Positions 16,918 to 27,150 of a stretch of DNA of 64,000 nucleotides are shown one piece after another; position 1 is the stretch's first letter, and every line of letters begins with the position of its first letter. The notes beneath the pieces are model-generated. The model saw only the letters and a program-made list of their open reading frames with translations, was not told the origin of the DNA and ran no database searches. This stretch comes from Curvivirga sp965219885 (GTDB lineage: Bacteria > Pseudomonadota > Alphaproteobacteria > UBA8366 > Aestuariispiraceae). The stretch covers positions 572,329 through 636,328 of the forward strand of contig NZ_CBDCOT010000008.1 in assembly GCF_965219885.1 (NCBI RefSeq), read 5' to 3'. The position numbers and the translations under genes were made by a program.

Positions 16918-19900
16918 TTATGCTACTTCTGCTATAGGCTGATACACATATAATTTTGCCTCACCAGCCTCATAAATAGAATAGCTGCCGTTGTAATCGC
17001 CCATATTGGTTAACGTTACAACTTCACCCGTATCTGCAAACTCACTTCCGGTCATATCCATACTGTTGGTATCAAACAGGATAAGCGCATTCTGCGCGCC
17101 ATCCGTGCCAACAGATGCGGTGAGAGCTTCGTTTTGATCCTCTGTCAGGCCTAACACAAAATCTTCTGTTAAGTCATTAGCATCAAAACTGTCTGCCGCA
17201 TCAGTCACATCCAACACCTCAAACCCATTGACCTGCCATAAATCGAAATCAGCATCCACTCCATCAAGGATCAAGGTATCTGTACCGCCGATCCCACCAT
17301 CTGCGTAACCGGATTTATTGGCACCAAAGTCCGCATTGGAAAGGGTAAAAGTATCGTTGCCAGCAAAGCCATAGAAAACATCCTGACCAGCAGATCCACT
17401 TGCGGCTGTATCATCCCCCGCGCTGCCTGCAAAAATATCGTCACCGGTACTGCCTGTGCCATCGCCATCCGCCACGACCAGACGTAAATCAAAGCTGTCA
17501 TCATCACGACTGATAAGTCCGACAAGCGTTTCTTCATCATCATTCAGGCCTGTATATGTATCACTGCCATCCTCATTCAATACATATAAATCATGAAAAC
17601 TTCCATTTAGTTCCGTCGCTTGAACAAATAAAACGCCAACTTCATCTTGCTCCACATCATCCCCCAAATGAAGCTCCAATGTTCCTGATGCGGTAAATGT
17701 ACCTTGATTGCTAAAATCAATGTTTGAAAGTGCACCATCCTTGCTTGCTGTTATTAAAGTGCCGCTATCTTGCATGATAAACTGGCTATTTACGCCACCA
17801 GAAATACCGCTGTCATTTTCCAAGGTACCATTAACGTCCAGAACCGCATTATCTGCCACAGAAATTGTAGTGGAGGTTAACGTAATTTGATCAGATAATT
17901 CAAAGTTACCTTCAACAACATTTAAACCACCTTCGGCATCCAAAACACCATCACCAGTAATTGTGGCTGAGCCCGACAGATCTAGTTCACCCGTCACCGT
18001 CAAAGTGGCACCGTCCACAAATTCTAATGTTCCATCTGTTGCATTCACATCCCCAACAACACTGCTTTCACCTTCTACACGAAGAGTGGCATCCAGGTCG
18101 AATTCCTGTAAATCCGGCCCCCCGTTTTCTTCGGTTGCCCATTCATAACTGATATTCGTCACCCAGTAATCCGAACTGTCCGGGCCTTGATCCTGCCCAG
18201 ATGCATATTCAGTCGCGCTTAAAATCAAGGTATCAAAGCTACCATCAATATCGATATCAATTGTGGCAAGGTTATCGCCAGAAGTGGCAACAAAAACACC
18301 AGTGCCAACTAATACGCCATTGCTATATGCCGCCCATTGACCTTGTTCATGTGCATTTTGAAGGCCATATTTGTTACCTTCGTTTTTATAAAGTGTAGAA
18401 ACATCAACGGTGGCAGAAGTCACCGCATAATCAAATTCTATCTTTAATTCTTCTGATGCCTGATTAGCATAATCATATCCGATTTCGCCATTTCCGCCAG
18501 CAGCACTAACGCCTGTTACACCAAAGGCCTCTCCATTAATGGAAACCACCCCGTCAGTCAGGTCACCATCATCATTCACTGTATAGGCGCTTACACTAAA
18601 ACCTTGATCATTACGACCAACATTACTGGATGTAATTGTACCGCCTACGCCAGCTTCATCCGGCGCTAATACAGGCGCATCCTCATTTAGGTTGATCGTA
18701 CTATCAGATAAAACCAACGTGCCCTGATTAAATTCACCACCGAAAGATAGGTCTCCATCGATCTCAAGGACACTATCATCAAGATAAACAGCCCCGTCAC
18801 CTTCAAGATTGATGGATAAATCTGCGCCAAATTCAAGTGCACCGCCTTCAGATGCAAGATAAACCGAAGCACCATCTTCTACAGTCAAATCTGCACTTAA
18901 AACACCTGCATCCAGATATAATTCCGCACCGGATTTCACGGTGACATTACCAGTTAACTCTCCATCAGCAATTCGCAATGTTGAGCCTGTTTCCACCACC
19001 AACTCACCCGCACTATTATCAAGCGTAAAGTCTATGATTTGAATATTACCACCAAAGGTCAGAATACCTGCATTCACGATATTAATGCTAAGGTCCACAG
19101 ACACTTCTTCCACAGGACCCGTTATGGCAAATGTATCCCCCTCGGCAATGCTTCCTGCAACATCATTCTCAGCAAAAGTCAGTTGGCTATTGGTGCCGTC
19201 ATAGGAGATTGTTACGTCAGTATCACCTGAAATAGTTTCAATATTTGATAATGTTTGGGAGATGCCGGCATAAGTTGCGACAATCGTTTCACTATTAATT
19301 GCAAATTCAACATTGTTGAAGTCTTGATAGATAATGTTATCTGTACCATCTTTTCCGTCCACATTGATATTCATTGCGTCAGAAAAATCTGAATTATTCA
19401 CATAAATCGTATCATCATCTGCACCAAGTTCGATATTGTTCATATTTACGAATATATCGTTATCTACATAATTGGTGTCAGATCCTTCACCGTCTGTAAC
19501 CGTACTATAGATTTCACCGATAATATCTTCACCAGCAACAGCCAGAACATCTTCTGTTACAAATTCACTATCCTCACTAATAGTGCCCACACCAAGCTCG
19601 ACTTCAAGTTTCTGGCCTATCCCGACACTAGGATAAATCAAACTATCATTGCCTTGCCCGCCATCATAGAAATCATCACCAGCGCCTGTACCACCTTGGA
19701 TCGTGTCATCCCCCACACCACCACTGACAGTGTCATCACCTGCACCGGAATATAAATAATCATCGCCGCCGCCACCGGATAAAGCATCACCATGAGAACT
19801 ACCCCGGATACTATCGTCACTGACAACACTGTTTGAAATAATATTAGTTGCACCCGCAACGCTGGATGAGAAGTCGATACTAAAACTAGAAGAACTAGGT

Positions 19901-21351
19901 GTAGATGCTACAGTATCTGTAGGTGAAATTTGTGATGTGTTGCTGTCAGTATTTGAACCATTCCCGCCACTTTCCTGATCCTCTGACGAAACGACCTGTG
20001 TGACTGCACCACCGTCACCTTCATCCTGCCCTACGCCACCGCTGGCACCGTCTTCAACAACAGTCGTGACATCGTCGCTAAATTCATCAAGCTCCCCTTC
20101 ACCTGCTGCGGTTTCGATTTCATCCAAATTTTCTGCAAGATCTTCAAGGTCTTCCGCATTTAAACCAGCTTGATTTTCATCTTCGCTTTCTTCAGTCCCA
20201 GCCGCATCAGCCTGATCGTCTACTTCCGGTTTGGACGTTTCCGCCTCAGCCTGTTGTTCAACGTCATTTGCTTCATCATTCAGTTTATCATCAGACACAC
20301 CTGCGGACTCAATCAGACTATTGAGATCCACATCAATAACTTCCCCGGTTTCTTCTTTAATCTCTGTTTCAATAACTTTTTCAAGGCGATTAATATCACT
20401 TGGACTTAAAGCGCCAAAAGCGGATTTACTATGGCTAATTACTTCTTGAGGAGCACGCTCAACTGCATTGAAACGAATACCATCTTCATTGGAAAACTCA
20501 CCGATTACCGTGTCAAAACTTTCTGTCAAAATGATCGATTCTTCACCAGACTGGATAATAATACTTCCTTCCAGCAATGAGAAAGTGAAAGCCTGATCGC
20601 CAACTAAGACAGATCCAGATACGGTCGTTCCGCGAATACCAATCGTTGCAACCGGAGTGGTCACACTCATGTCATCATAATTGTTATGAGCGATATTACC
20701 GCTCATAAATACAAAACTACCTTTCAAGATAGAGAATGCTGTTTGACCCGCGCCTGCCGAAGAATCATAAACAAGTTCATCCAATGCTAAGCGTGCGTTT
20801 TCACCGAGCGTAAAAACGGTTTCATCCACAAAACGCATTTTAACGGAACCATTAGGATCAGTTTGGATTTGATCTCCCTGATAAACAGGGTCCCCCAACT
20901 TTAGTTCAACGCGTGTTCCATCTGTACGAACAGCAACAACATTACCGGACAGAAACGAAACCGTGCCAATAGGATCCCCAGCATGACCATCAATAACCTC
21001 AGCAACCTGACCAGGTGCAAGCGGTAAAATAAAAGACTCAACTAGTTCAGAAGTTAATTTTAATTCCCCTTGTGCAACCAAGGTAGGTTTCACAACTTGA
21101 TCAAAATACCCTTCAACCACAACGACTTGCCCATCAGGCAATTCCAGATGAAGATCCAATCCTTCTTGATAGATTTGCGCATCAGTCACATAATCCCGTG
21201 ACGGAAGTGAAACCACATCACTTTCTGCGCCATCTAGAAAGGTTACGTCCTTAAACGTGTTCGTAGAAAACACAGAACTTTCGTTAAAAGATGTACCTTC
21301 TTCATCCCAGCGCTCACTGGTCGCACTTGCATCTATAATAGATCGTGCCAT
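16918..21351 (-). CDS. Large FecR-domain and RTX-repeat protein, putative secreted adhesin or surface protein
   Basis: A 1477-aa acidic protein. Residues about 125-275 form a FecR-like domain (GTVSFLSGNVVAVRTDG, VTTPVATIGIRGTTVSG). Residues about 310-500 are a Glu/Asp/Ser-rich disordered linker. Calcium-binding RTX nonapeptides occur near 520-560 (GGGGDDYLYSGAGDD, GGVGDDTIQGG) and again toward the C-terminus (GSTGDDIFAGSAGDD, GFAGNDTF). Between them lie repeated beta-helix-like segments (VKSGAELYLDAG, VEDGASVYL). There is no N-terminal signal peptide. By family knowledge such proteins leave by type I secretion, but no ABC exporter, membrane fusion or TolC gene is in the window. A FecR domain at the start of an RTX protein is a recognised but poorly understood layout. 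Confidence 0.85.
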   Translation of the reverse strand: MARSIIDASATSERWDEEGTSFNESSVFSTNTFKDVTFLDGAESDVVSLPSRDYVTDAQIYQEGLDLHLELPDGQVVVVEGYFDQVVKPTLVAQGELKLTSELVESFILPLAPGQVAEVIDGHAGDPIGTVSFLSGNVVAVRTDGTRVELKLGDPVYQGDQIQTDPNGSVKMRFVDETVFTLGENARLALDELVYDSSAGAGQTAFSILKGSFVFMSGNIAHNNYDDMSVTTPVATIGIRGTTVSGSVLVGDQAFTFSLLEGSIIIQSGEESIILTESFDTVIGEFSNEDGIRFNAVERAPQEVISHSKSAFGALSPSDINRLEKVIETEIKEETGEVIDVDLNSLIESAGVSDDKLNDEANDVEQQAEAETSKPEVDDQADAAGTEESEDENQAGLNAEDLEDLAENLDEIETAAGEGELDEFSDDVTTVVEDGASGGVGQDEGDGGAVTQVVSSEDQESGGNGSNTDSNTSQISPTDTVASTPSSSSFSIDFSSSVAGATNIISNSVVSDDSIRGSSHGDALSGGGGDDYLYSGAGDDTVSGGVGDDTIQGGTGAGDDFYDGGQGNDSLIYPSVGIGQKLEVELGVGTISEDSEFVTEDVLAVAGEDIIGEIYSTVTDGEGSDTNYVDNDIFVNMNNIELGADDDTIYVNNSDFSDAMNINVDGKDGTDNIIYQDFNNVEFAINSETIVATYAGISQTLSNIETISGDTDVTISYDGTNSQLTFAENDVAGSIAEGDTFAITGPVEEVSVDLSINIVNAGILTFGGNIQIIDFTLDNSAGELVVETGSTLRIADGELTGNVTVKSGAELYLDAGVLSADLTVEDGASVYLASEGGALEFGADLSINLEGDGAVYLDDSVLEIDGDLSFGGEFNQGTLVLSDSTINLNEDAPVLAPDEAGVGGTITSSNVGRNDQGFSVSAYTVNDDGDLTDGVVSINGEAFGVTGVSAAGGNGEIGYDYANQASEELKIEFDYAVTSATVDVSTLYKNEGNKYGLQNAHEQGQWAAYSNGVLVGTGVFVATSGDNLATIDIDIDGSFDTLILSATEYASGQDQGPDSSDYWVTNISYEWATEENGGPDLQEFDLDATLRVEGESSVVGDVNATDGTLEFVDGATLTVTGELDLSGSATITGDGVLDAEGGLNVVEGNFELSDQITLTSTTISVADNAVLDVNGTLENDSGISGGVNSQFIMQDSGTLITASKDGALSNIDFSNQGTFTASGTLELHLGDDVEQDEVGVLFVQATELNGSFHDLYVLNEDGSDTYTGLNDDEETLVGLISRDDDSFDLRLVVADGDGTGSTGDDIFAGSAGDDTAASGSAGQDVFYGFAGNDTFTLSNADFGANKSGYADGGIGGTDTLILDGVDADFDLWQVNGFEVLDVTDAADSFDANDLTEDFVLGLTEDQNEALTASVGTDGAQNALILFDTNSMDMTGSEFADTGEVVTLTNMGDYNGSYSIYEAGEAKLYVYQPIAEVA

Positions 21352-21656
21352 TTGGTCATCCTTTGTAAAAACGTATCTCTGGAAAAGATCAAAAGAAATA
21401 ATGATCAGGAAACTACTTCTTCCCCTATAAATTAGCCTTCACGAAGCAACCATTTCACTTTAGCTAATCCCACAAACACGCAACAAATCATGTCTGCCCT
21501 TTGGCGAAACTACTATAAAACACAGGATTTGAGAACTTTTTTCATCCAAAAAAGAGCAACTAAATGTTAAAATTTTAGTAAAATAATCAAGGACCTCTGT
21601 AACAGTTTGAAATATTGATACAGTTTGTAAGAAAGAAAATCCTAATATTAAAAGCA
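21352..21656. other. Intergenic region upstream of the FecR/RTX gene
   Basis: These 305 bp hold the leader of the FecR/RTX gene and the downstream flank of the hydroxypyruvate isomerase-like gene. I see no convincing reading frame, repeat or strong hairpin. Confidence 0.5.
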
Positions 21657-22436
21657 TCAACTGATATAGGGTGCAAACCATCCTAATCCAGCGTCAGTTT
21701 TCCCTGCTGGCTTATATTCACATCCCACAAAACCATCATATCCTGATTGGTCAATTAGATCGAAAATATAGCTATAATTGATTTCACCAATATCTGGCTC
21801 ACAACGCATGGGTACATTTGCAATTTGAACATGCCCTGTGATATCCGCCAAACTCAGTATATGTCGTTCCAAGTCACCTTCCATGATTTGCAAATGATAG
21901 ATATCCATTTGGTATTTAAGGTTAGGCGCCCCCACCTTTCTCAATATATCCCTCGCCTGAGACGAATATTGTAAGAAATACCCGGGAACATCCCTGTTGT
22001 TCAGTGGCTCAATCAACAGTGTCACATCTAAGTCATTTGCATGTTCAGCTGCATATTTCAGATTGGAAACAAAACAATTTTCTTGCGCTTCCATGCTAAC
22101 ATCCGGGGAAACTAATCCCGCCATCACATGAAGTTTTTTACATTTCAATTCAACTGCGTATTCCATAGCTTGATCAAAGGCATCAATAAAACAACCTTTT
22201 TGTGATGGGTCACCTGCTAATCCACGTTCCCCAGCCTGCCAATTACCTGCATAAACATTAAACAAAGACATTTCCAATTTGGAATGTTGCAAAGCGTCAG
22301 CAACTTCATCTTTCGGATAATCATAAGGAAATAGAAATTCAACGGCTTGAAAGCCTGCGTTTCTTGCTGCTGCAAATCGATCAAGAAACGCATATTCATT
22401 AAACATCACTGTCAAATTCGCAGCAAATTTTGGCAT
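21657..22436 (-). CDS. Hydroxypyruvate isomerase family protein (TIM-barrel sugar isomerase)
   Basis: A 259-aa xylose-isomerase-like TIM barrel, similar to Hyi/OtnI. It has the N-terminal MPKFAANLTVMFNEYAFLDRF, the metal/substrate segment TLLIEPLNNRDVPGYFL, KYQMDIYHLQIMEGD, HVQIANVPMRCEPDIGEINY and GFVGCEYKPAG. The Glu, Asp, His and Glu metal ligands of the family lie in these blocks. It probably interconverts hydroxypyruvate and tartronate semialdehyde or a related keto-sugar acid. ATG 22436 has GGGGAAAAT upstream; an ATG at 22457 is possible. A terminator after hydA makes it a separate unit. Confidence 0.85.
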   Translation of the reverse strand: MPKFAANLTVMFNEYAFLDRFAAARNAGFQAVEFLFPYDYPKDEVADALQHSKLEMSLFNVYAGNWQAGERGLAGDPSQKGCFIDAFDQAMEYAVELKCKKLHVMAGLVSPDVSMEAQENCFVSNLKYAAEHANDLDVTLLIEPLNNRDVPGYFLQYSSQARDILRKVGAPNLKYQMDIYHLQIMEGDLERHILSLADITGHVQIANVPMRCEPDIGEINYSYIFDLIDQSGYDGFVGCEYKPAGKTDAGLGWFAPYIS

Positions 22437-22507
22437 ATTTTCCCCAACCCCATCCATATCATTACTCTACGAACTATACATTAACCCATTATAAACACAA
22501 AGAAAAA

Positions 22508-22533
22508 GCCGCTTAATTTTTCAATTAAACGGC
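22508..22533 (-). terminator. Intrinsic terminator downstream of hydA
   Basis: Read on the minus strand, an 11-bp stem (GCCGTTTAATT / AATTAAGCGGC, one G-U) with a GAAA loop is followed by TTTTTCTTT. It separates hydA from the isomerase gene. Confidence 0.88.
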
Positions 22534-22564
22534 CTCTAAACTTAGTCTAATTATAAAGTTAATG

Positions 22565-24004
22565 TTAGCGCTTTACAGGCGTTGGTACATTTGCCTTCGC
22601 AATTTTCTCTAACGCATGGAACATAGGTTGAAAAGCCGGGCGTTTCACGTAACGACCAGCACCACGAACCGCACGTAAATCACCTTCTTTATAGGTCACT
22701 ACACCCTGACTGATGGTATGAGATGGGATGCCCTTCACTTCCATACCTTCAAAAATATTGAAATCAATGCGTTGATGATGTGTCTTTGCGGAAATCGTTT
22801 TCGTGCCTGCAGGATCCCAAACAACAATATCCGCATCAGCACCGACTGCTATCGTACCCTTACGTGGGTGAATATTGAAGATCTTTGCTGTATTCGTTGA
22901 TGTTAATGCAACAAACTCACTTGGGGTCATACGCCCGGTATTCACCCCTTCATTCCAAATAACAGCCATACGATCTTCTACACCTGCCGTGCCATTTGGG
23001 ATTTTAGTAAAGTCATCTTTACCAGCGGCTTTCTGGTCCGCGCAGAAACAACAATGATCTGTCGCGGTTGTTTGCAGATTTCCAGATTGTAACCCTTTCC
23101 ATAAAGCTTCCTGATGCCCTTTTGGACGGAATGGAGGTGACATGACATGTGCAGCCGCTGTATCAAAATCCGGATGTTGATACACACTATCATCCAACAC
23201 CAAATGACCAGCGAGAACCTCACCAAACACGCGATGCCCTTCACTTCTCGCACGTGAAATTTCATCTAAAGCATCTTTGGTTGATACATGTACCAGATAA
23301 ATAGGCACACCAATAACTTCGGCAAGACGGATTGCACGGTTCGCAGCTTCGCCTTCCGCAGCGGGCGGACGGGATAAAGGATGCGCTTCAGGTCCCGTCA
23401 TTCCCATATCCATCAATTTGCGCTGTAATTGAAAGACGAGCTCCCCATTCTCAGCATGACAAGTGGGGATCGCCCCAAGTTCCAAGGCACGTGTGAAGCT
23501 ATTATAAAGCACCTCGTCATCTGCCATAATTGCGTTTTTATACGCCATAAAATGTTTAAAACTATTCACGCCATGCTCATTCACCAAAGTGCCCATATCT
23601 GCATGTACGCTTTCATCCCACCATGTAATTGCCACATGGAAAGAGTAATCGGCACAAGATTTTTCGGCCCATTCATTCCAAGTATTCCATGCTTCCATAA
23701 TGCGTTGTTGTGGGTTTGGAATTACAAAATCAATAATCATTGTTGTACCACCAGCCATCGCAGCCGCAGTACCTGTTTCAAAATCTTCGGATGCAACCGT
23801 TCCCATAAACGGTAATTGCATATGAGTATGCGGATCAATACCGCCAGGCATCACATATTGACCACCAGCATCAACCACTTCCGCACCAGCAGGAGCTTCC
23901 AGATTTTCACCGACAGCCTTAATGACGCCATCTTCACAATACACATCAGCACGCATTTCTTGCTCCGCTGTTACCACTGTACCGCCTTTGATTAAGATAG
24001 ACAT
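22565..24004 (-). CDS. hydA: Dihydropyrimidinase
   Basis: A 479-aa cyclic amidohydrolase that opens dihydrouracil or dihydrothymine to N-carbamoyl-beta-amino acids, the second step of reductive pyrimidine breakdown. Metal ligands are visible in PGGIDPHTHMQLPF (HxH), the carboxylated Lys region FKHFMAYKNAIM, the His of CHAENGE and of YLVHVSTKDA, and the Asp of TATDHCCF. Start: ATG 24004 with AGGAG upstream, preferred over an in-frame TTG nine nt earlier. It lies in the minus-strand series nitrilase-type amidohydrolase, NCS1 transporter, hydA. Confidence 0.95.
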   Translation of the reverse strand: MSILIKGGTVVTAEQEMRADVYCEDGVIKAVGENLEAPAGAEVVDAGGQYVMPGGIDPHTHMQLPFMGTVASEDFETGTAAAMAGGTTMIIDFVIPNPQQRIMEAWNTWNEWAEKSCADYSFHVAITWWDESVHADMGTLVNEHGVNSFKHFMAYKNAIMADDEVLYNSFTRALELGAIPTCHAENGELVFQLQRKLMDMGMTGPEAHPLSRPPAAEGEAANRAIRLAEVIGVPIYLVHVSTKDALDEISRARSEGHRVFGEVLAGHLVLDDSVYQHPDFDTAAAHVMSPPFRPKGHQEALWKGLQSGNLQTTATDHCCFCADQKAAGKDDFTKIPNGTAGVEDRMAVIWNEGVNTGRMTPSEFVALTSTNTAKIFNIHPRKGTIAVGADADIVVWDPAGTKTISAKTHHQRIDFNIFEGMEVKGIPSHTISQGVVTYKEGDLRAVRGAGRYVKRPAFQPMFHALEKIAKANVPTPVKR

Positions 24005-24108
24005 ATTATTCAACTCCTGAACTTAAATTGAGGCTCTAACCTCATCTTATTATTTGAAATCGCCTATACCCCGGCCAGAAGACTGACCGAGGTATAAACA
24101 ACTTGGTT

Positions 24109-25593
24109 TTATTTATTCATCATCTTTGCCAATACGAGATATGCAGCACCTGCAACAAACAGGCCTACAAACCACGCATAAGTATAAAGCGTCATGAAGA
24201 AGGCACTTGCCCCATCTGACAATCCAACACTCGCCAAGAAGCCTGGAAGATTTGGCAAGATACCAATAATCAACGCAAGAACACCGGCCCAGTTCCAACC
24301 ATTACTAGCGGAATAGATACCGTTACTTTTAAACAAATCAGCTACTTCTAGCTTCTGTTTACGAAGAAGGTAATAGTCAGCTAGCATAATACCTGCGATT
24401 GGTCCCAATAATGCGGAATAAGCAATCAACCAGCCAATAATGTGATTGATCAAAATCCACGGGAACATGATCAAACCAATTGCCGCTGTGATATAACCAC
24501 CCTTTTTCAAGGAAATGGTTGCAGGTGACAAGTTGGAAAAACCGTGCGCAGGCGCAACAACGTTAGCCGCAAGGTTTGTGGTCAATGTAGCAATAACCAA
24601 CGCAACCAAAGCAATGATAATCGCAAAACCACCCATACGTTCTGTTAACGCGATTGGGTCCCAAATAGGTTCACCAAAAATCACAACTGTTGCGGATGTC
24701 ACTGCAGACGCGATAAAGGCAAATAAAGCCATAGGAATAGGAAGACCAATTGCTTGACCTACGAATTGATCTTTTTGGCTTTTCGCATAACGAGTGAAAT
24801 CAGGGATATTCAATGCCAATGTGGCCCAGAATCCTACCATACCTGTCAGACTTGGCCAGAAGACAGACCAGAATTGTCCTTCCTTCGGTTGTCCTACGTC
24901 AAACTGACTTGGTGTCGATAGCATCTCACCGAAACTACCTGCATTTACATATGCCCAAGCCAAAAGTGCCAATCCCATTAATAACAGGAATGGAGCTGCA
25001 TATGTTTCAAGCCAGCGAATGGATTCTGTACCATTCTTAATAAACCAGATATGCAAGCCCCAGAACGCAAGGAAACAGATAAACTGGAATATATTAATGC
25101 CGAGAATCGGGAGCGGGTCTGCCGCCAGAGCCCCCCCAAATAGGGTATTTAGGATCACGTAAATCGCTGAACCACCGACCCATGTTTGAATGCCAAACCA
25201 ACCACAAGCAACAATACCACGCGCAACAGCGGGTATTTTCGCCCCAATTGGTCCGAAGGATGAACGAAGTAAAACCGGGAAAGGAATGCCGTATTTCGCT
25301 CCGGCATGCCCAACCAGCACCATTGGAATAAGCACGATTACATTTGCCAATAAAATTGTTGTAACGGCTTCTTTCCAGGACATGCCTGCACCGATCAAAT
25401 AGGATGCCAGCATATAGGTTGGTACACAAACAACCATTCCCACCCAAAGAGCAGAAATCGCTTTCCAGTCCCAAGTTCTAGTTTCAGCGGTAGTTGGTGC
25501 CTGATCCTCATTCCAAAGATCAAGGTCGACCCCCTCTGTTTGGGCATCTACTGTGGTATAATCACCACCGCCCGATATTGTATTATCAGTCAT
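24109..25593 (-). CDS. NCS1 family nucleobase:cation symporter
   Basis: A 494-aa membrane protein with about 12 hydrophobic helices. It has the NCS1 landmarks: TRTWDWKAISALWVGMVVCVP near the start, GAKYGIPFPVLLRSSFGPIG in helix 3, GIQTWVGGSAIY, and NIPDFTRYAKSQKDQ around helices 6-7. NCS1 proteins import uracil, thymine, hydantoin, allantoin or cytosine with Na+ or H+. The setting between dihydropyrimidinase and a beta-ureidopropionase candidate points to uracil, thymine or a dihydropyrimidine. The gaps of about 100-150 nt on both sides fit one operon. Confidence 0.93.
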   Translation of the reverse strand: MTDNTISGGGDYTTVDAQTEGVDLDLWNEDQAPTTAETRTWDWKAISALWVGMVVCVPTYMLASYLIGAGMSWKEAVTTILLANVIVLIPMVLVGHAGAKYGIPFPVLLRSSFGPIGAKIPAVARGIVACGWFGIQTWVGGSAIYVILNTLFGGALAADPLPILGINIFQFICFLAFWGLHIWFIKNGTESIRWLETYAAPFLLLMGLALLAWAYVNAGSFGEMLSTPSQFDVGQPKEGQFWSVFWPSLTGMVGFWATLALNIPDFTRYAKSQKDQFVGQAIGLPIPMALFAFIASAVTSATVVIFGEPIWDPIALTERMGGFAIIIALVALVIATLTTNLAANVVAPAHGFSNLSPATISLKKGGYITAAIGLIMFPWILINHIIGWLIAYSALLGPIAGIMLADYYLLRKQKLEVADLFKSNGIYSASNGWNWAGVLALIIGILPNLPGFLASVGLSDGASAFFMTLYTYAWFVGLFVAGAAYLVLAKMMNK

Positions 25594-25742
25594 GTTTTTC
25601 TCCCAGACTGCGATAGGAAAACCACGCCCCTGTTTAATTCGCGCAATTCACCTTATGTACATCGGAACCCAAATATACCCGCCGATGCATCGGGCAAGAG
25701 AGCTTGTATTTTTTATCTGACTCTCAAAAACTTAATCTTGCC

Positions 25743-26609
25743 TCACTCAATTCTAGTGAGTGGACCATATGTATCCGGACGACGATCGCGGAAAAATTGC
25801 CAGTTGCTGCGAATTTCGCGCACCATAGACATATCCATATCATGGATAATCAACTCATCCTGATCACGACTTGCTTCTTTTTCAATTTCACCACGCGGAT
25901 TTACAAAATAGCTTTGACCATAAAATTCACCGATATCCCATGGTGCTTCACGCCCAACACGATTGGTTGCACCAATGAAGCACCCATTCGCCACAGCAGA
26001 AGCAGGTTGTTCCAATTTCCATAGATATTCGGAGACCCCAGCAACAGTTGCGGAAGGATTCACAATATATTCCGCCCCGTTAAGTGCCAACGCACGCCAC
26101 CCTTCCGGAAAATGGCGGTCATAACAGATGTAAACGCCTAATTTACAATATTGCGTATCAAATACCGGCCAGTCAGATCCGCCGGGCTTGAAGAAAAATT
26201 TCTCCCAGAAACCAGCAACTTGCGGGATATGTGTTTTACGATATTTCCCTAGATAACTGCCATCCGCATCAATTACTGCTGCCGTATTGTAATAGACACC
26301 AGGCATCGCCTCTTCATAGATAGGTACAACAATAACCATTTGATATTTTTTGGCATATTCCTGCATCAGCTGTGTGGTTGGACCATCTGGAATATATTCC
26401 GCGGCGTCATACCATTTCTTATCTTGGCTTGGACAAAAATATGGTTGGGTAAAGACTTCTTGAAAGCAAAGCACCTGCACACCTTTTTGCCCAGCTTCCT
26501 CAATGTATGGAATATGCGCCTCAATCATAGCCTGACGGATTTCTTCAGGTGATTTATCTGTATCAGCCTTCAATCCCATCTGGATCAGGCCACCGCGTAA
26601 TGTCGACAT
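25743..26609 (-). CDS. Nitrilase-family N-carbamoyl-beta-alanine amidohydrolase (beta-ureidopropionase type)
   Basis: A 288-aa carbon-nitrogen hydrolase. The Glu-Lys-Cys triad is Glu51 (CFQEVF), Lys125 (KYRKTHIP) and Cys162 (YICYDRHFPEG). These spacings and the wording around them fit the beta-ureidopropionase branch, which releases beta-alanine, CO2 and NH3 from N-carbamoyl-beta-alanine. It is the promoter-proximal gene of the operon with the NCS1 transporter and hydA, so it plausibly does the third step. A second, unrelated candidate for the same step is the M20 gene at 32032. The ATG has GGGGGAC upstream. Confidence 0.9.
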   Translation of the reverse strand: MSTLRGGLIQMGLKADTDKSPEEIRQAMIEAHIPYIEEAGQKGVQVLCFQEVFTQPYFCPSQDKKWYDAAEYIPDGPTTQLMQEYAKKYQMVIVVPIYEEAMPGVYYNTAAVIDADGSYLGKYRKTHIPQVAGFWEKFFFKPGGSDWPVFDTQYCKLGVYICYDRHFPEGWRALALNGAEYIVNPSATVAGVSEYLWKLEQPASAVANGCFIGATNRVGREAPWDIGEFYGQSYFVNPRGEIEKEASRDQDELIIHDMDMSMVREIRSNWQFFRDRRPDTYGPLTRIE

Positions 26610-27150
26610 TTATTGTCCCCCAGCTCTACATTCCCGATCTAACATGTTCAGGAAATTAGTTGTTATTTGTTGAGAGCGCGCATATGCAGATAGCTGCATA
26701 AGAACACAGCCCATCATCTTCTTTTGCGTCTTTTTTAATGGCATAGCAAAACGCCCCTCTACGACAAGAGGCACTTATCAAATACGATACAGGTGAACGA
26801 TTATGATTACGTTTTCTTATTTATTTTAGAATTTGTTTGCAAAGATTGCCTGAACGGACGCATATGCCTATACCGTTCTATATCTCAAATTCTTTGATTA
26901 GGTAGAAATCCCGCGCCACCTAACCATACATGTATCGCTAGAAAGCCCCTTACTTATCTGTTTCCCTGTCACCCCTATCTATCTTATTTTCATTACTGAT
27001 AGCTTCGGGTATTAATATTACCAACAATAAGGAGGTCGTTTATCGAACCTTTCTCAAATCACTGGACTTTACGTAATATTAGATTATTCTTTCTTGACCA
27101 AATGGTCAAGATAAAAGCATATTAAAAGATCACTAGTTTCTGGATAAAAA
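26610..27150. other. Divergent regulatory region, amidohydrolase operon / rutR-like gene
   Basis: This 541-bp region holds a RutR-type operator (27093-27110), a 7-bp inverted repeat TATGCAG-ATAG-CTGCATA (26683-26700) 74 bp upstream of the amidohydrolase gene, and a perfect AAGGAGGT (27029-27036) that is not followed by a usable start codon. I see no convincing gene. Confidence 0.6.
27093..27110. promoter_or_regulatory. RutR-type operator upstream of the rutR-like gene
   Basis: CTTGACCAAATGGTCAAG is an exact match to the Escherichia coli RutR consensus TTGACCAnnTGGTCAA and is perfectly palindromic outside the AA centre. TTGACC could also serve as a -35 element, so binding would repress the promoter. 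It lies 41 bp before the TetR-family gene. Confidence 0.88.

Noticed and set aside
27029..27036. Perfect Shine-Dalgarno AAGGAGGT in an intergenic region
   Set aside because: No ATG, GTG or TTG lies at usable distance, so no small gene can be supported.
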